A stretch of 64,000 bases of DNA from Doryteuthis pealeii (Eukaryota; Mollusca; Cephalopoda; Myopsida; Loliginidae), in contig CM042145.1 in the NCBI GenBank assembly GCA_023376005.1, positions 19,903,647 to 19,967,646 on the forward strand, in the 5' to 3' direction. The position numbers and the translations under genes were made by a program. This document shows, one piece after another, positions 1-10,265 of this stretch; the stretch's first letter is position 1, and every line of letters starts with the position of its first letter. The notes under the pieces are model-generated. The model saw only the letters and a list, made by a program, of their open reading frames with translations, did not search any database and was not told the origin of the DNA.

Positions 1-129
1 TTGATCTTTGAGTTTTCTGGCTAACTTTTTAATATTTGGGTGGAATTCGTGGATTAGTCCACCAAAGTTCAGGTCCCGAGTACTTTCGGCACTTCGAAGT
101 GCCATCATCAGGGGTGATGTGTTCCAGTT

Positions 130-139
130 TTTAAAAAAT

Positions 140-191
<52 letters not shown>
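130..191. repeat. (TA)n microsatellite
   Basis: A run of about 30 TA units. It directly abuts the 3' end of the minus-strand S2 SINE at 199-474, as seen for other S2 copies, so it probably grew from the SINE tail. Confidence 0.95.
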
Positions 192-196
<5 letters not shown>

Positions 197-198
197 TC

Positions 199-474
199 AA
201 CCCTCCGCATGAGCAGGATGTGACACAGGTCAATTTTTAAATGAAGTTTAACAGGTTTGAATTCAGAGTTTTCCTTCTCCTAGACCAGTTGCCTAAGCAA
301 GGTTAAAGAGTCCAGTCTGCACTACTATTTACCCATAGCTGGAGGGAGAGTTGGATTCATACCTTTCCCGAGGGTATTAGCGCTAAGTGAAAATGCAATT
401 TCCACACCCAGGATTTGAACTCTGGGTGACGAGTCCATTTCCCATAACTTTAACAAATTACACCACGCACTTCC
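199..474 (-). repeat. S2 tRNA-derived SINE, near full length
   Basis: Read on the minus strand it begins with a tRNA-like head: an A-box-like TGGTGTAATTTGTTA and a B-box-like GAGTTCAAATCC. The family body follows, with CCCTTGGGAAAGGTATGAAT, a CTCTTTAACCTTGGTTAGG-like block, and the tail CCTGCTCATGCGGAGGGTTG. The same order occurs in about 15 other places in this window. It ends in a TA microsatellite. It is a retroposed non-coding element and not a functional tRNA gene. The short open frame at 387-629 falls inside it and is spurious. Confidence 0.85.
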
Positions 475-644
475 AAAAGTTGGATATATGGACCATCACA
501 AATTGGGTGGGTGGGGGTGGGGGTATATATAACTCCCCATCCCATCAACTTTTTTCTCAGTTCAATGTAAGACTCTGGCCTTCTTCAAGGTCTTTAAGAT
601 ATGAAGAGCAATTGGCCTCACACTGTTAAGGCGGCTCGTGATAA

Positions 645-775
645 GTTGACATGGGGTTTAAATTTAAAGTTGTCCTTTTCTTAGACTCGTCTCCCTACCA
701 AGGCTAGACAACCCAGTATACTCTACTATTTTCACTACAAGCTGGGGGCAAAAGAGATTTTCTAAGAGCATTAAT
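645..775 (-). repeat. S2 SINE fragment
   Basis: A diverged copy of the middle of S2: the TCCTTTTCTTAGAC block, CCAAGGCTAGACAACCCAG and CTACTATT are recognisable. The head and tail are missing. Confidence 0.6.
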
Positions 776-794
776 ACAAAATAAACACAAATAC

Positions 795-1006
795 TATTAT
801 TAGTGTTATTCGGACTATTGTCCCCATCTTCATTGTTATTTGTACAACGTTTCGGCCGATATACCCTCCGGCCTTCTTCAGGTATTTCTGAAGAAATAAG
901 AAATAAGAATAAGAAATACCTGAAGAAGGCCGGAGGGTATATCGGCCGAAACGTTGTACAAATAACAATGAAGATGGGGACAATAGTCCGAATAACACTA
1001 ATAATA
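795..1006. repeat. 95-bp perfect inverted repeat with hammerhead-like core
   Basis: Arms 795-889 and 912-1006 appear perfectly complementary around a 22-bp centre. Each arm carries CTGAAGA, then AGGCCG...CGGCC (possible stem II), then GAAAC, the order of a hammerhead ribozyme core. I could not find a good stem I, and there is an extra A after CTGAAGA, so activity is doubtful. Relatives occur at 2142-2530, 8600-8690, 57205-57398 and 59040-59462. The short open frames here are shadows of the repeat. Confidence 0.8.
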
Positions 1007-1321
1007 CTAATCTTCAAGCCTCATCTCAAACATTCAGAGAAACACAAATAGACTCAACTAGAATTTGAACTTTGATCACGGATTTAATTTCCTCTGCTGC
1101 TAACTGTTATGGCAAATTACACACACACACTGAGCTTTTCTTTAGAAAGCAACCAGACAGCAAGGGAGTCTATCCCCTTTTCACTAGCACTAAACCTTAT
1201 CTTATCCTTGAAATAGAAATTAAAACTTTTCTAATCATTTACAACAGATAAAAAAGGAAAAACAAGGATTATAACTCGAGACATGAAGTATATAAATAGA
1301 AAAACAACACTGAATATTTTG

Positions 1322-1437
1322 CAAACAGACATCTGTTTCGACCTGTGGGGCCTATAAAGTCTAATTCAATTGAAATCATTTTAAAATTAAAATGAAGACA
1401 ATTGTAAAAGACACTTTATAAACACTGGTCTTCATCA
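1322..1437 (-). repeat. Degenerate split hammerhead-like repeat
   Basis: On the minus strand CTGATGAAGACC (near 1426-1437) and GGTCGAAACAG with a CAGA/TCTG hairpin (1322-1345) are separated by about 85 nt. This resembles the long-stem-II copies at 30344 and 44585. Stem I does not pair convincingly, so I regard it as a decayed member. Confidence 0.45.
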
Positions 1438-1554
1438 GAACACATATTTTTGTTGAATGAAAAGAGGAGGAAAATTTAACCGTTTGACAGAAAAACTTGA
1501 GATATATAATACTACTTAAGATAGGAATACCTAAAAATCATCACTATTTTACTG

Positions 1555-1690
1555 ACAGGTAAGGTAAAGTAGGAAAAGTGGTCTACTGTCAGTATCAGCC
1601 AGACATCTCCTTTTCACTAGCACTAAACCAAGGAGATTGTTTTGAATCTGAGGTGTAACGCCACATCTACCATCAACTCCCCATTTTAGT
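1555..1690 (-). repeat. S1 SINE fragment
   Basis: Contains the S1 body blocks CTACTGTCAGTATCAGCCAG, CCAAGGAGATTGTTTT and CACCATCAACTCCCC-like sequence in minus orientation. The tRNA head is lost. Confidence 0.65.
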
Positions 1691-2100
1691 GCATGAGTAG
1701 CTATGTGTATGTTGTCGAATTTCTTTGTCTTCTGTACTGGGTGGGGTGGGGGGAGGTTGTGGCTTTTCTACTTATTGTTTTAGGACTTTGTAGAGTTCAT
1801 CTATTATAAAGTGTCCTAGCTTGATGTCTAGTTGGCTATTAATGATTTTTTTTAGTATTATTATCTATGGTTTTAGGAGGGTTTCCAAGCAGTTTCTTGA
1901 AGTGTTCTTTCCACTTCAAAAGTCTATCTTCTTGGTTGACTGCTTTTAGTTTTGATCTCAAAGTACTTTTCCTACCACTAACTTCCCTGTCTTTGGGTTA
2001 AATGATTTTAATATGGAAAGGGATCCCAATTAGTCTAAAATTGCCATTTTATAATAAATATTTTATAATAAATATTTACAACTGGCCTAAACAACGAAGA

Positions 2101-2530
2101 TTAGAAGTATTTCTCTGAATGTTTGAGATGAGGCTTGATGATTAGTGTTATCTGCGTTATTCGGACTATTGTCCTCATCTTCATTGTTAGCTGTACAACG
2201 TTTCGGCCGATATGCCCTCCGGCCTTCTTCAGGTATTTCTTGTCGGACTCGGGAACCTTCTTTTCAGACTTGGGAACTTTGTCGTAATTGGGAACCTTCT
2301 TGTTGTAATCGGGAGCCATCACGGAACTTTGAACCTAACCTGGACTGAATAAAAGGTTAGGTTCAAAGTTCCGTGATGGCTCCCGATTACAATAAGAAGG
2401 TTTCAGAGTCTGTAAAGGTTGCCGAGTTCGACAAGAAATACCTGAAGAAGGCCAGAGGGCATATCGGCCGAAATGTTGTACAGATAACAATGAAGATGAG
2501 GATAATAGTCCAAATAACACAGATAATACT
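2101..2530. repeat. Long imperfect inverted repeat of the CTGAAGAAGGCC family
   Basis: The left part (2142-2340) and right part (2356-2530) are complementary around GGTTAGGTTCAAAGTTCC. The arms differ by internal indels, with repeated GGGAACCTTCTT-like blocks. Both arms carry the CTGAAGAAGGCC...GGCCGAAA core. It is an older relative of 795-1006. The small frames (73, 67 and 61 aa) are repeat shadows. Confidence 0.75.
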
Positions 2531-2599
2531 GAAGATCAGAAGGTTATAGCTGGAAAATGATCCCAAAACCTTGATGAACTTGTAGACTTCAATGTACCA

Positions 2600-3007
2600 A
2601 AAGTAATTATTTCAAATCCATTATAGGAGGTGCAAGTATTTAAGTTTTAATGTAATAAAATATTACATTAAATTAGAAAGGCTAATGAAACTAAATAAGA
2701 ATGCAAATAAAAAGATTTGAAACAGAGTGGGGGTATAATCTCAGATTAAATTTTCCTAATTTAATTATTTAGTTAAAATAGGAAGTAAAGAATAAAATTA
2801 ATTATTTTTTATTGTTAATGGATTTTTTAAAGATTTATCCCCAAGATTGTTGCTCATATTCATTAAGATGAAACCAAACAATTAGAAATCAATAATATTC
2901 AGCACAGATTTATTAAAATCAATATGCAAATTAACCTTTCCATTCACGCTGTAAACTGCTATTTTGTTGTATATATAAATACAATAGCATGTTATTAGTA
3001 TGTAGAT
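2600..3007 (-). mobile_element. Helitron fragment
   Basis: Minus-strand sequence matches the interior of the Helitron at 57399-58036: the AACTAAATAGTTAAATTAGG-like block, the ATTGATTTCTAATTG block, and GCGGTTTACAGTGTGAA-like sequence. The 5' TC end is absent because a GC-rich repeat begins at about 3008. The 3' hairpin region is degraded. Confidence 0.65.
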
Positions 3008-3400
3008 ATGGTCAACAGTGGCTTCGGCCTCTGGACCATTGATATAATTAACAGCGTCGATCCCAGGGGGCCATCCCCCCCAGGCAACACCTGCCCCCTT
3101 GATTTAAAGGGGCAGGGCTGGGTTTATTGCCCAGTGCCTGAGGCGCCCCCCTTGAGGGGGAATGCCGACGGGATCGATGCAATTTTTCACCCGCCACCCC
3201 ACGAGCTTCGGTTTGTGGGTGGTCCCACGTTAATAGGGCCTTGTGCCTGACCCGTACAAGTGGGGTACGTGGAAAATATCATGTAGACATGTCCAACATA
3301 TCTAATTCTGGTTTCGACCTGGGGTCCAGTGAGCTTCGGCCACTGGACCTTACAAGTTAGCATTGTTGATCCCAGTGGGCCATCCCCCCAGGCAACACCT
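3008..3400. repeat. GC-rich interspersed repeat, copy 1 plus partial second unit
   Basis: A GC-rich island in AT-rich surroundings. The blocks CTTCGGCC, GATCCCAGGGGGCCATCC, GATTTAAAGGGGCAGGGCTG, GCCTGAGGCGCCCC and CACGAGCTTCGG recur in the same order at 21695-21960. A second partial unit restarts at about 3313. The 80-aa frame here is not matched by a clean frame in the second copy, so I do not call it a gene. The repeat class is unknown. Confidence 0.7.
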
Positions 3401-3639
3401 ATGAGTAAGAAATGTAAAATCCTGGATAGTCTTATTTTTGTGAAAAGTTTTTTCAAATTACTTGCTTGGTAGTATTTTGTTTCGCACTAGATCAAAGTCT
3501 ACAAACTCTAGCAGTATATTTTTCACTGTAAATCTCTCTTGGCATGTAGTGCATATTGGGTATTCTGTGCCCTCTAGTAAATGATGATGGGTGGCCTATG
3601 TGAAGGCAGGTCAGCACAACCTGTTCTCTTATTAATTTG

Positions 3640-3960
3640 GTTTGGTTTAATGGCATATCAACTCTGGATTATTTAATGCCAAATATTTTTCTTGTGTATA
3701 TGATTTGTATTGGAATAATTGGTAGGTAAATAGTTTGTTTTTAAACAAATTGTTCAAGTGCGAGACGACACTTGGTAATCAATTTTTGCTTTACAGGCAT
3801 ATTTTTGTAGAACTCATTTTTTCATCTATTTAACCCATAGATGGGACTAACAGGTACTACCACCTCAGGCAGGCATCATTGGGGAACGATAAAAGTTTTT
3901 AATTTTCCTGTTTCCCAATAATACCTGCATCAGAAAAATAAGGTTTTGGGTTACCCTTAC
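3640..3960 (-). repeat. Decayed LINE-like 3' tail
   Basis: Starts with the (TTTGG) tail and ATGGCATATCAACTCTGG. Later it contains AACCCATAGATGGGACTAAC and AGGTACTACCACCTC, as in the intact unit at 53724-54294, with heavy divergence between. Confidence 0.55.
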
Positions 3961-3964
3961 CATG

Positions 3965-4190
3965 CTATATATAGTTTATACCCTTGGGAAAGGTATGAAT
4001 CCTACTCTCCCTCCAGCTATGGGTAAATAGCCGGGCAGACTGGGCTCTTTAACCTTGGTTAGGCAACCGGTCTAGGAGAAGGAAAACTCTGAATTCAAAC
4101 CTGTAAAACTCCGCTTAAGAAATTGACCTTGTGTCGCATCCTGTTCATGCGGAGGGGTTGGTAAATATATATATATATATATATATATAG
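3965..4190 (+). repeat. S2 SINE, 5' truncated, with TA tail
   Basis: Begins near the CCCTTGGGAAAGGTATGAAT block, includes GGGCAGACTGGGCTCTTTAA and ends GCGGAGGGGTTGGTAAATAT, running directly into about 12 TA units. The tRNA head is missing. Confidence 0.8.
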
Positions 4191-4259
4191 TTTATTTTGA
4201 TGGTTGGGAAGGTAGATAAAGTTTGTTTTGTTGTTTTTTGTTTTTTTTTTTGGGGGGGG

Positions 4260-4680
4260 GGTATTTTGATATATAGATGTGCTCTAATTTCCCACCAGGA
4301 TTTATAGACTGGCCAAGGTCACGTGATTGACTCCTGCAGCCAATCACTAAACATACTGCGTGGAAGGCATACTATTTAACCCCCCCCCCCACTGGTCATA
4401 ATTACAATTGCGCTCACTGAGGACGGACATAGGATTACCAGACCTTTACCAATACTCAAGAAGGACTTATACGATTACCAGAGTAACCGAAGGATTCATT
4501 ATCGAAGGACTCTATACTAGGAACCGAGAACTCTTTACCAGAGTAACCAAAAGACTCATTATATAGGGACTCTTTATCAAGGATCCAATTCCACTGGATA
4601 AGCGCTTCTGCTTTAAGGCCAAAGAATGGCCCTTAAAAACTTAACAGTTTTTATAAAAGATTTTACATATTTCAAATAAT
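4260..4680 (+). promoter_or_regulatory. Promoter-like repeat, possible solo LTR
   Basis: Contains CCAATCA (a CCAAT box) followed about 30 nt later by ACTATTTAA (TATA-like). Two imperfect units of about 60 nt follow, each starting ACCAGAGTAACC and containing GACTC and ATTAT blocks. A similar layout (CCAATCA, ACTATTTAA, then short AAGGA-rich repeats) occurs at 56270-56580. This fits an LTR or another mobile promoter, but I saw no TG...CA ends or target duplication, so the call is tentative. Confidence 0.35.
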
Positions 4681-5156
4681 ACTAAAGTCACTGAATTTGA
4701 ACTTAGATATTAAAAAATTCTTATCTCTTTGATAACTTTAAATTTGGAAGTATTTTATGTTTTTTTTTTTTTTCTTTTCTTTTCTATTTCCTCTTATCGA
4801 CAAACTTTTTACAGTCTACTGCAGTTACAACCATCATCTGAAAAAAATGTCTGTGTTTTATTATTCTTTTAATTAAATCTAGTAGAAGCATTGTCTGAAA
4901 GTTTACATTACCATAAAGCCTCCTTGCTTCCTGTAGTCCGCCAACACTATACCTGATACTCCCACCCACACACATATGCATGCACGCACGCGCACACATA
5001 CATGTATATTATTACTGTACGCTGTTCCTGACACTAATACATTATTCTGTGTACTAGACATAACACTTTGATGAGTTGTAGTGCACCTGAGCACTGTACA
5101 CAATAAATTTCATTATTATAAACTGTCTAAGAATATCTAAGGGTCATAATGACAAT

Positions 5157-5190
5157 GTAAATGAATAAAGAAGAAGAAGAAGAAGAAGAA
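5157..5190. repeat. (GAA)n microsatellite
   Basis: Short GAA run just downstream, on the minus strand, of the exon at 5206-5329. It lies in the intron close to the splice donor. Confidence 0.8.
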
Positions 5191-5205
5191 GTAGTAGCTA
5201 CTGAC

Positions 5206-5329
5206 CAGAATTGAGGCTGTCCAACTTGGCTGGAAGACCACACTGAACAGCAGCAATTAATTTCAATGCTATATAAAATTGGCTACGACCAAAATGCCCC
5301 AATCTTTTTGCACCACACAATTCAGAAAT
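5206..5329 (-). CDS. Internal exon of a REPS1/REPS2-like EH-domain protein
   Basis: This is the only convincing host-gene exon. On the minus strand, a pyrimidine-rich tract and TTTTCAG precede it and G|GTCAGT follows, giving a 124-nt exon in phase 0 that ends after one base of a codon. It encodes about 41 residues including [20 protein letters not shown]. From memory of the family, this matches the end of the first EH domain of RalBP1-associated Eps-domain proteins (REPS1, REPS2/POB1). Those proteins are cytoplasmic endocytic adaptors that link Ral/RalBP1 signalling to epsin- and Eps15-type partners through NPF motifs. The open frame 5198-5425 runs past the exon only because the neighbouring intron lacks stops. 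I saw neither the preceding exon (first half of the EH domain) nor the next one, so introns are long or the exons lie outside. A processed pseudogene is unlikely given the intact splice sites. Confidence 0.8.
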
Positions 5330-5423
5330 CTGAAAAGAAAGAAACAAAGAAATTATTAGAGAATTACACATGAATAAAATATGCATTATTTTTATTAGGT
5401 GTATGCAAAAGTTTCCATCAATC

Positions 5424-5424
<1 letters not shown>

Positions 5425-5477
<53 letters not shown>
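5425..5477. repeat. (TA)n microsatellite
   Basis: TA run interrupted once by TAATA, lying in the intron about 100 nt upstream of the EH-domain exon. Confidence 0.95.
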
Positions 5478-5480
<3 letters not shown>

Positions 5481-5577
5481 AAAAATGAAAACTAGTGATT
5501 GAATACAGTTACCAACCAGTTTTGAGAATTTTGTATTCAGTGTTCATTTAGCCCACCTGGGGGGGGGGTGGTACTGT

Positions 5578-5955
5578 ATGTTGCTTCTTTTCAAGTTGGA
5601 TAAGATAGCAAGAGTGAGGAAGATGATTGATAAAAAAATCTCTGGAGATGGTTTTGTTAGAAGCAGTACAAGTTGGGAATCTTTTATGAAATTAAAGAAA
5701 GGAGAATTTAACTTTAAGGACAGACCACACATTAATAGATCACAAGAATTTGAAAGTGAAGACTCAAAATCTTTTGGAAGATTACCCTACTCGATCATTG
5801 GTGGAATTGGTAAAAAAAAAAATCCATGGTGATCCAAAAGATGTAAGTTGTTTGCACAAAATATTGCAAAGATTCAAAAAGTAAGGAAATAATTCCACAA
5901 ATTGTCAGAGTGAAGAATTGAACTGCATTTCACTTGTTGCCAGACGTGGAGGGGG
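5578..5955 (+). pseudogene. Broken coding-like sequence, copy 1, unknown family
   Basis: An 84-codon open frame includes SSTSWESFMKLKKGEFNFKD and ends early because of an A-run length change. In the next frame the sequence still reads as protein (GDPKDVSCLHKILQRFKK, stop, then NNSTNCQSEELN). The copy at 9781-10095 has the same reading with different breaks: the stop after FKK is replaced by Q, and 8 nt are missing upstream. Comparing the two suggests a once-continuous frame of at least about 120 codons. I do not recognise the family. It may be a transposon-carried gene piece or a retrocopy. No start codon or promoter is identifiable. Confidence 0.5.
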
Positions 5956-6029
5956 AGGCGGAGAGAAAAAAACCATAAAAGAGCACAATTGCATCTTTTA
6001 CAAGACATCGCTGCTCTTTATCATTAATA

Positions 6030-6320
6030 CTGGTAAGATGGTTTGTTTTTATATTGTTTTATGGCATATCAACCTAGTTGGGTCATTTAATGCTGGCAAA
6101 GTTTTGAAAGAACCTTAGCGATACTTTGGTAGAAAATTAGGACCATATTACCTTTAGGCACTCCTTTTTGATCTCGATTAAGAAAGTACATGTTTTATAT
6201 TTACACCGTCAATATTCGGTTGTTTGTTAGGGGCTAGTTGGGTCATTTAATGCCGGCAAAGTTTTGAAAGAACCGTAGCGATACTTTGGTAGAAAATTAT
6301 TTAAACTCAATTTTTTGCCA
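6030..6320 (-). repeat. LINE-like tail with a half MITE and local duplication
   Basis: GGCATATCAACCTAGTTGGG and the ATGCTGGCAAAGTTTTGAAA block (LINE-like tail) are followed by the left half of the GACCATAT MITE (from about 6140). A second copy of GGGTCATTTAATGCCGGCAA and GCGATACTTTGGTAGAAAAT follows at 6240-6300. The intact arrangement is at 10170-10500, so this copy has lost the right half of the MITE and gained a repeated flank. Confidence 0.6.
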
Positions 6321-6823
6321 GACATGGCGGGGGGGGGGGGTCTTTTCTTCTTTTCTTTTTTTTGTTTGTTGTTTAAGATCATTTCTGAAGATAAAAAAAT
6401 GTGTGCATTCTGATGATCCAAATTGTAAAAAATAAAAAATTAAAATTAAAAAAATGTTTTTTTTTAAAGTCATATGTTGATTCAAGATAGCCTACAGCTA
6501 AAGAAAAACATTAGTCTGTAATTTGTGGCACATGAAAAGCATATTGTATTGAACAAGCCGGTTCTAGGGACTCACTCTATGATACAGGACCCCCCCCACT
6601 CTATTACATGTCAATTTTCATATAGCATTCATAGAAAACCCACCCTTTCAGGACCCCTAAGTAGGCTTCCTCCTTCTGGTTAGGCGGTTCAGAGGTAATA
6701 TGTGCCAGTTCTGGTATTGAAGATTGCTGAAACCTGATGAAATTGTTAAATGTCTCTTCAAACTTTAAATACACCAATTAATGACAATTATAAAACAGGA
6801 AAACTAGAAAAATCATAATTTTG

Positions 6824-7108
6824 CAGTCATACTGATAGCTTTTTGATTTAGTGCGTCCTGGGATGCACATGTTTGCTTTGAATGTGTCCCCAGGAAAATT
6901 TATGGGTCCCAATTAAAGCCCTCTAATTCCTACCTTGTAACCTATCTTGTGTAATTCATTTCTAAGAAATAATTGAAATATATTTACAGTTAGCTTGAAA
7001 TGGCGAGGGAAGAAAAACACTGGAACACATGGACGGATATGATTTTACTGCGCCCTTTTAGATTTTTATGCATCAGGGACGCACGATGCGTACCTATCAG
7101 CATCTCTG
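6824..7108 (+). mobile_element. M4 MITE (GATGCTGATAG termini)
   Basis: About 285 bp with terminal inverted repeats of the form CAGNNATRCTGATAG...CTATCAGCATCTCTG. Shared internal blocks are GTGCGTCCTGGGATGCAC, CCCAGGAAAATTTATGGGTC, ATTTACAGTTAGCTTGAAAT and CCTTTTAGATTTTTATGCAT. Seven further copies occur in the window. There is no coding capacity. Confidence 0.75.
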
Positions 7109-7162
7109 CTGTTGCAGGGGGGAAATAAAATCCATTCACATATTGCTTTAATGGGAAATTCT

Positions 7163-7622
7163 GGTAATTTATGAGGAAGTGCGTCCCGGTCTCCTGCCTC
7201 AGAAATTGCTACCCAGTGACTATTAAAATAACATCCCCAGCTATGTCGGTGTTACTTGAAAGAAAACAACCAACTTAGGGCGTTAAATGTATTTTAGAGG
7301 GGGGGGCTTCTCTTTTTGTCGTAATTCTTGTTCATTTATAGAAATTTGTCGTAATTCTTGTTCATTTATCGTAATTTGTCGTAATTTTTGTTTAGATATC
7401 AAGATGGATATATAGTTTGGAATAGACTGAGATAGATAGATAAACAAAATAATATAGATAGATTTTTGTCGTAATTCTTGTTCATTTAAACTAAAAACAA
7501 GACATTAAACAAACATGAATAAAAGAAAATCTGAGACGACATAGCTGGGGACGTTATTTTAATAGTCAACGGGTAGCAATTTCTGAGGCAGGAGACCGGG
7601 ACGCACTTCCTCATAAATTACC
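7163..7622. mobile_element. M1 MITE with 8-bp target duplication
   Basis: Termini GGTAATTTATGAGGAAGTGC and its complement form inverted repeats of roughly 90 bp. They are flanked by exact 8-bp repeats GAAATTCT (7155-7162 and 7623-7630). The interior holds several GTCGTAATTCTTGTT units and an AGAT-rich stretch. Copies: 22973-23427 and, truncated, 35214-35493. Eight-bp duplications fit hAT-, P- or Zisupton-like transposases. Non-autonomous. Confidence 0.85.
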
Positions 7623-8199
7623 GAAATTCTTATACAGCGTATCAGATTATTTCTTTTTTTTCGTTCACTACAGCATTCAAAAATTTAAAGATATCTTCAA
7701 TGTTACAAGTTTCATTGACAATTTTCAGAGTCATTCATATAAAAACTAAATTTGAAAACTTCTAGAATGCTGATCATTGAAAATAAAGAAAAATATTCTA
7801 ATGATTGATAAATAGGTATAATAGTTATCTATTAACAAATTCAATATACTTTTCGCACACACTTAATATTAAACTACCACAAACAATGCAATAGATTTCT
7901 GTCAGTTTTAATGATCACATAAATGGAAGTAATGATCTGATGGTTGCCATGGACAGTAATAAAAAGGAGTAAATTGATTGGATCACGCTGACAATACAGT
8001 TTCCTATGGGAGACTATATTGACATTTATCAGACTGGCAGAAAAATATTTCCACTAACCTCAGGTTTAGCCATATTGTTTCATTCATTTTTAATGAGAAG
8101 ACTAAAAAATTGGAGCTAAGGTTTATCAATTGGAATTAATATATAAAAGATTCCAAGTAGGACTAGAATTTTGAGTTAATGGATTGTTGAAGGATTAAA

Positions 8200-8780
8200 A
8201 TAAATCTAAAATAAAATTCTCAACTAAAAACACAACAAAGTAATAAAAAATAAATAAAAATAAAACAAAGCAAAAATAAAAAATAAAGGAACAAAAAGGA
8301 AACTAAACAAAAAAAAAGTAAAAACAAAAAATAAAAATGAAATAAATAAAATGTTGATTGACTAATTTTAAAAAAGGTACCTGTTGAGGCTTATTTTACA
8401 CAAAATAAAAAAATAAAAAATAAATTAAGGAATAAAAGAAAACTAAACAAAAAAAAAAAATTTGATTGACTAATTTTAAGGGTACCTGTCAGGGCTTATT
8501 TTACAAAAAAAAAATAAATAAAAAAAAAAAAAAAAAAATTAGAGAATAAAGAAAAAGACCCCCCCGCCCCAAAAAAATGAAAAGATAGAATAAAATAAAT
8601 TAAAATAAGTATTATCTGCGTTATTCGGACTATTGTCCCCATCTTCATTGTTATTTGTACAACATTTCGGCCGATATACAAACATTCAGAGAAATAAAAA
8701 ATTAAAATAAAATAAAATAAAACAAAATGTTGATTGACTAATTTTAAGGGTACATGTCGAGGCTTATTTTGTACAGTCAT
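8200..8780. repeat. A-rich low-complexity DNA with a hammerhead-like repeat fragment
   Basis: AAATAAA-type sequence with two direct copies of a TTGATTGACTAATTTTAA block. At 8610-8690 there is a fragment of the 795-1006 inverted-repeat family (TTATTCGGACTATTGTCC, ACATTTCGGCCGATATAC). The 94-aa minus frame is an artefact of this. Confidence 0.7.
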
Positions 8781-8939
8781 ACTCGGGACACTCCCTTTAT
8801 TTGAGGGGGGGGGGTATTACCCCATCTGCAGGGGATACAGTCAACATATACTATTTAAAATTCATATTCAGATTTTTTTTTTTTATTGGAGTTAGCAGCC
8901 TTAAAAACAAAGGATATCAAAATTCTCATCATTTTAGGC

Positions 8940-9085
8940 CCATTATCTGTGCGGTAAAGTGATGAGCTGATGGTAGATGTGGCACTCCACCTCAGACGCT
9001 AAAATAATCTCCTTGGTCTAGCGCTAGTGAAAAGAGGATAGACTCCCTCGCTGTATGGCTCATACCGACATTAGGCCGCCCCCGA
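8940..9085 (+). repeat. S1 SINE fragment
   Basis: Begins at TGTGCGGTAAAGTGATGAGC and runs through TCTCCTTGGTCTAGCGCTAG to the CCGACATTAGGCCGCC end. The tRNA-like head is absent. Confidence 0.75.
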
Positions 9086-9458
9086 CTACTAGATAAAACT
9101 TAATGAGGTCACCCATGTAAATGAATAGTAATGTTTACATAAAATAATCTTAAAAAGATTATGGTCAGTGAATTTAGTGGATTTAATCCAATCTAAATCT
9201 GAGGTGCATATTATTGATACCAAAGTAGCCATGAAGAAAATCCAATTAGCAGTTTTTTTTTTTTATCTACAGGTAAGTAAAAATATACACTGTACTAAAT
9301 GTTCTAAACTTTAAAGTACAACAGAACTTATTCTACATATAAGTACACATACAAGCTGGCAACCTATGACAGCCTTGGCACAAGGCCACAAGCATTGAGC
9401 ACCTAGTAAGGAAACCTACTAAGTAACGATTTGAAAGACTAGCTTGCTTAACTATTAC

Positions 9459-9780
9459 ACAGATAGCTTTTTAATTTAGTGCATACTGGGATGCACGGAT
9501 TTGATTTGAATGAGTCCCCAGGAAATTTGATGGGTCCCAACTAAAGTTTCTTAATAAATTGTAGTTTTTATCTATGAACAACTAAAGCCATCTAACCCCT
9601 ACTTTGTACCCCATACAGTGTAATTAATTTCCAAGAAAATATTGAACTGTATTTACAGTAAGGTGGAAATGGTGGTGGAAGAAAAAAAACACAGGGAAGC
9701 TGGATACAATTTTACTGTGTCCTTTTAGATTTTTATGCATCAGGTTAGTGATGCAGGACGCATACCTATCAGCATCTCTG
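9459..9780 (+). mobile_element. M4 MITE copy
   Basis: Internal M4 blocks are clear and the right end CAGCATCTCTG is intact. It abuts the duplicated pseudogene sequence at GGAGATGG. The left end is degraded (CACAGATAGC). Confidence 0.7.
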
Positions 9781-10095
9781 GAGATGGTTCTGTTAGAAGC
9801 AGTACAAGTTGGGAATCTTTTATGAAATTAAAGAAAGGAGAATTTAACTTTAAGGACAGACCACACGAGATCACAAGAATTTGAAAATGAAGACTCAAAA
9901 TCCTTTGGAGGATTACCCTATTCGATCAATGGTGGAATTGGTAAAAAAAAATTCAATGGTGATCCAACAGATGTAAGTTGTTTGCACAAAATATTGCAAA
10001 GATTCAAAAAGCAGGGAAATAATTCCACAAATTGTCAGAGTGAAGAATTGAACTACATTTCACTTGTTGCCAGACGTGGAGGGGAGGGGAGAAAA
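9781..10095 (+). pseudogene. Broken coding-like sequence, copy 2, unknown family
   Basis: Close duplicate of 5640-5955. It lacks 8 nt near 9866 that copy 1 has, shifting the frame. After that the frame reads through GDPTDVSCLHKILQRFKKQG and on to SLVARRGG without the stop seen in copy 1. The family is unknown. The junction with the M4 element falls at ATCTCTGG, sequence that both copies share. Confidence 0.5.
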
Positions 10096-10265
10096 AAGCC
10101 ATAAAAGAGCACAATTGCATCTTTCACAAGACATCGCCGCTCTTTATCATTAATACTGGTAAGATGCTTTGTTTTTATTTTGTTTTACGGCATATCAACC
10201 TAGGTGGGTCATTTAATGCCGGCAAAGTTTGGAAAGAACCTTAGCGATACTTTGGTAGAAAATTA
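10096..10265 (-). repeat. Duplicated flank with LINE-like tail
   Basis: Continues the duplication of the 5955-6140 region: CTTTATCATTAATACTGGTA, then GGCATATCAACCTAGGTGGG and the ATGCCGGCAAAGTTTGG block. Confidence 0.65.

Noticed and set aside
1322..1437. Split CTGATGA...GAAAC pair as an active hammerhead
   Set aside because: Stem I does not pair. Kept only as a decayed relative.
2145..2348. Paired short frames on both strands at 2101-2520 and 771-1051
   Set aside because: Mirror-image readings caused by the inverted repeats.
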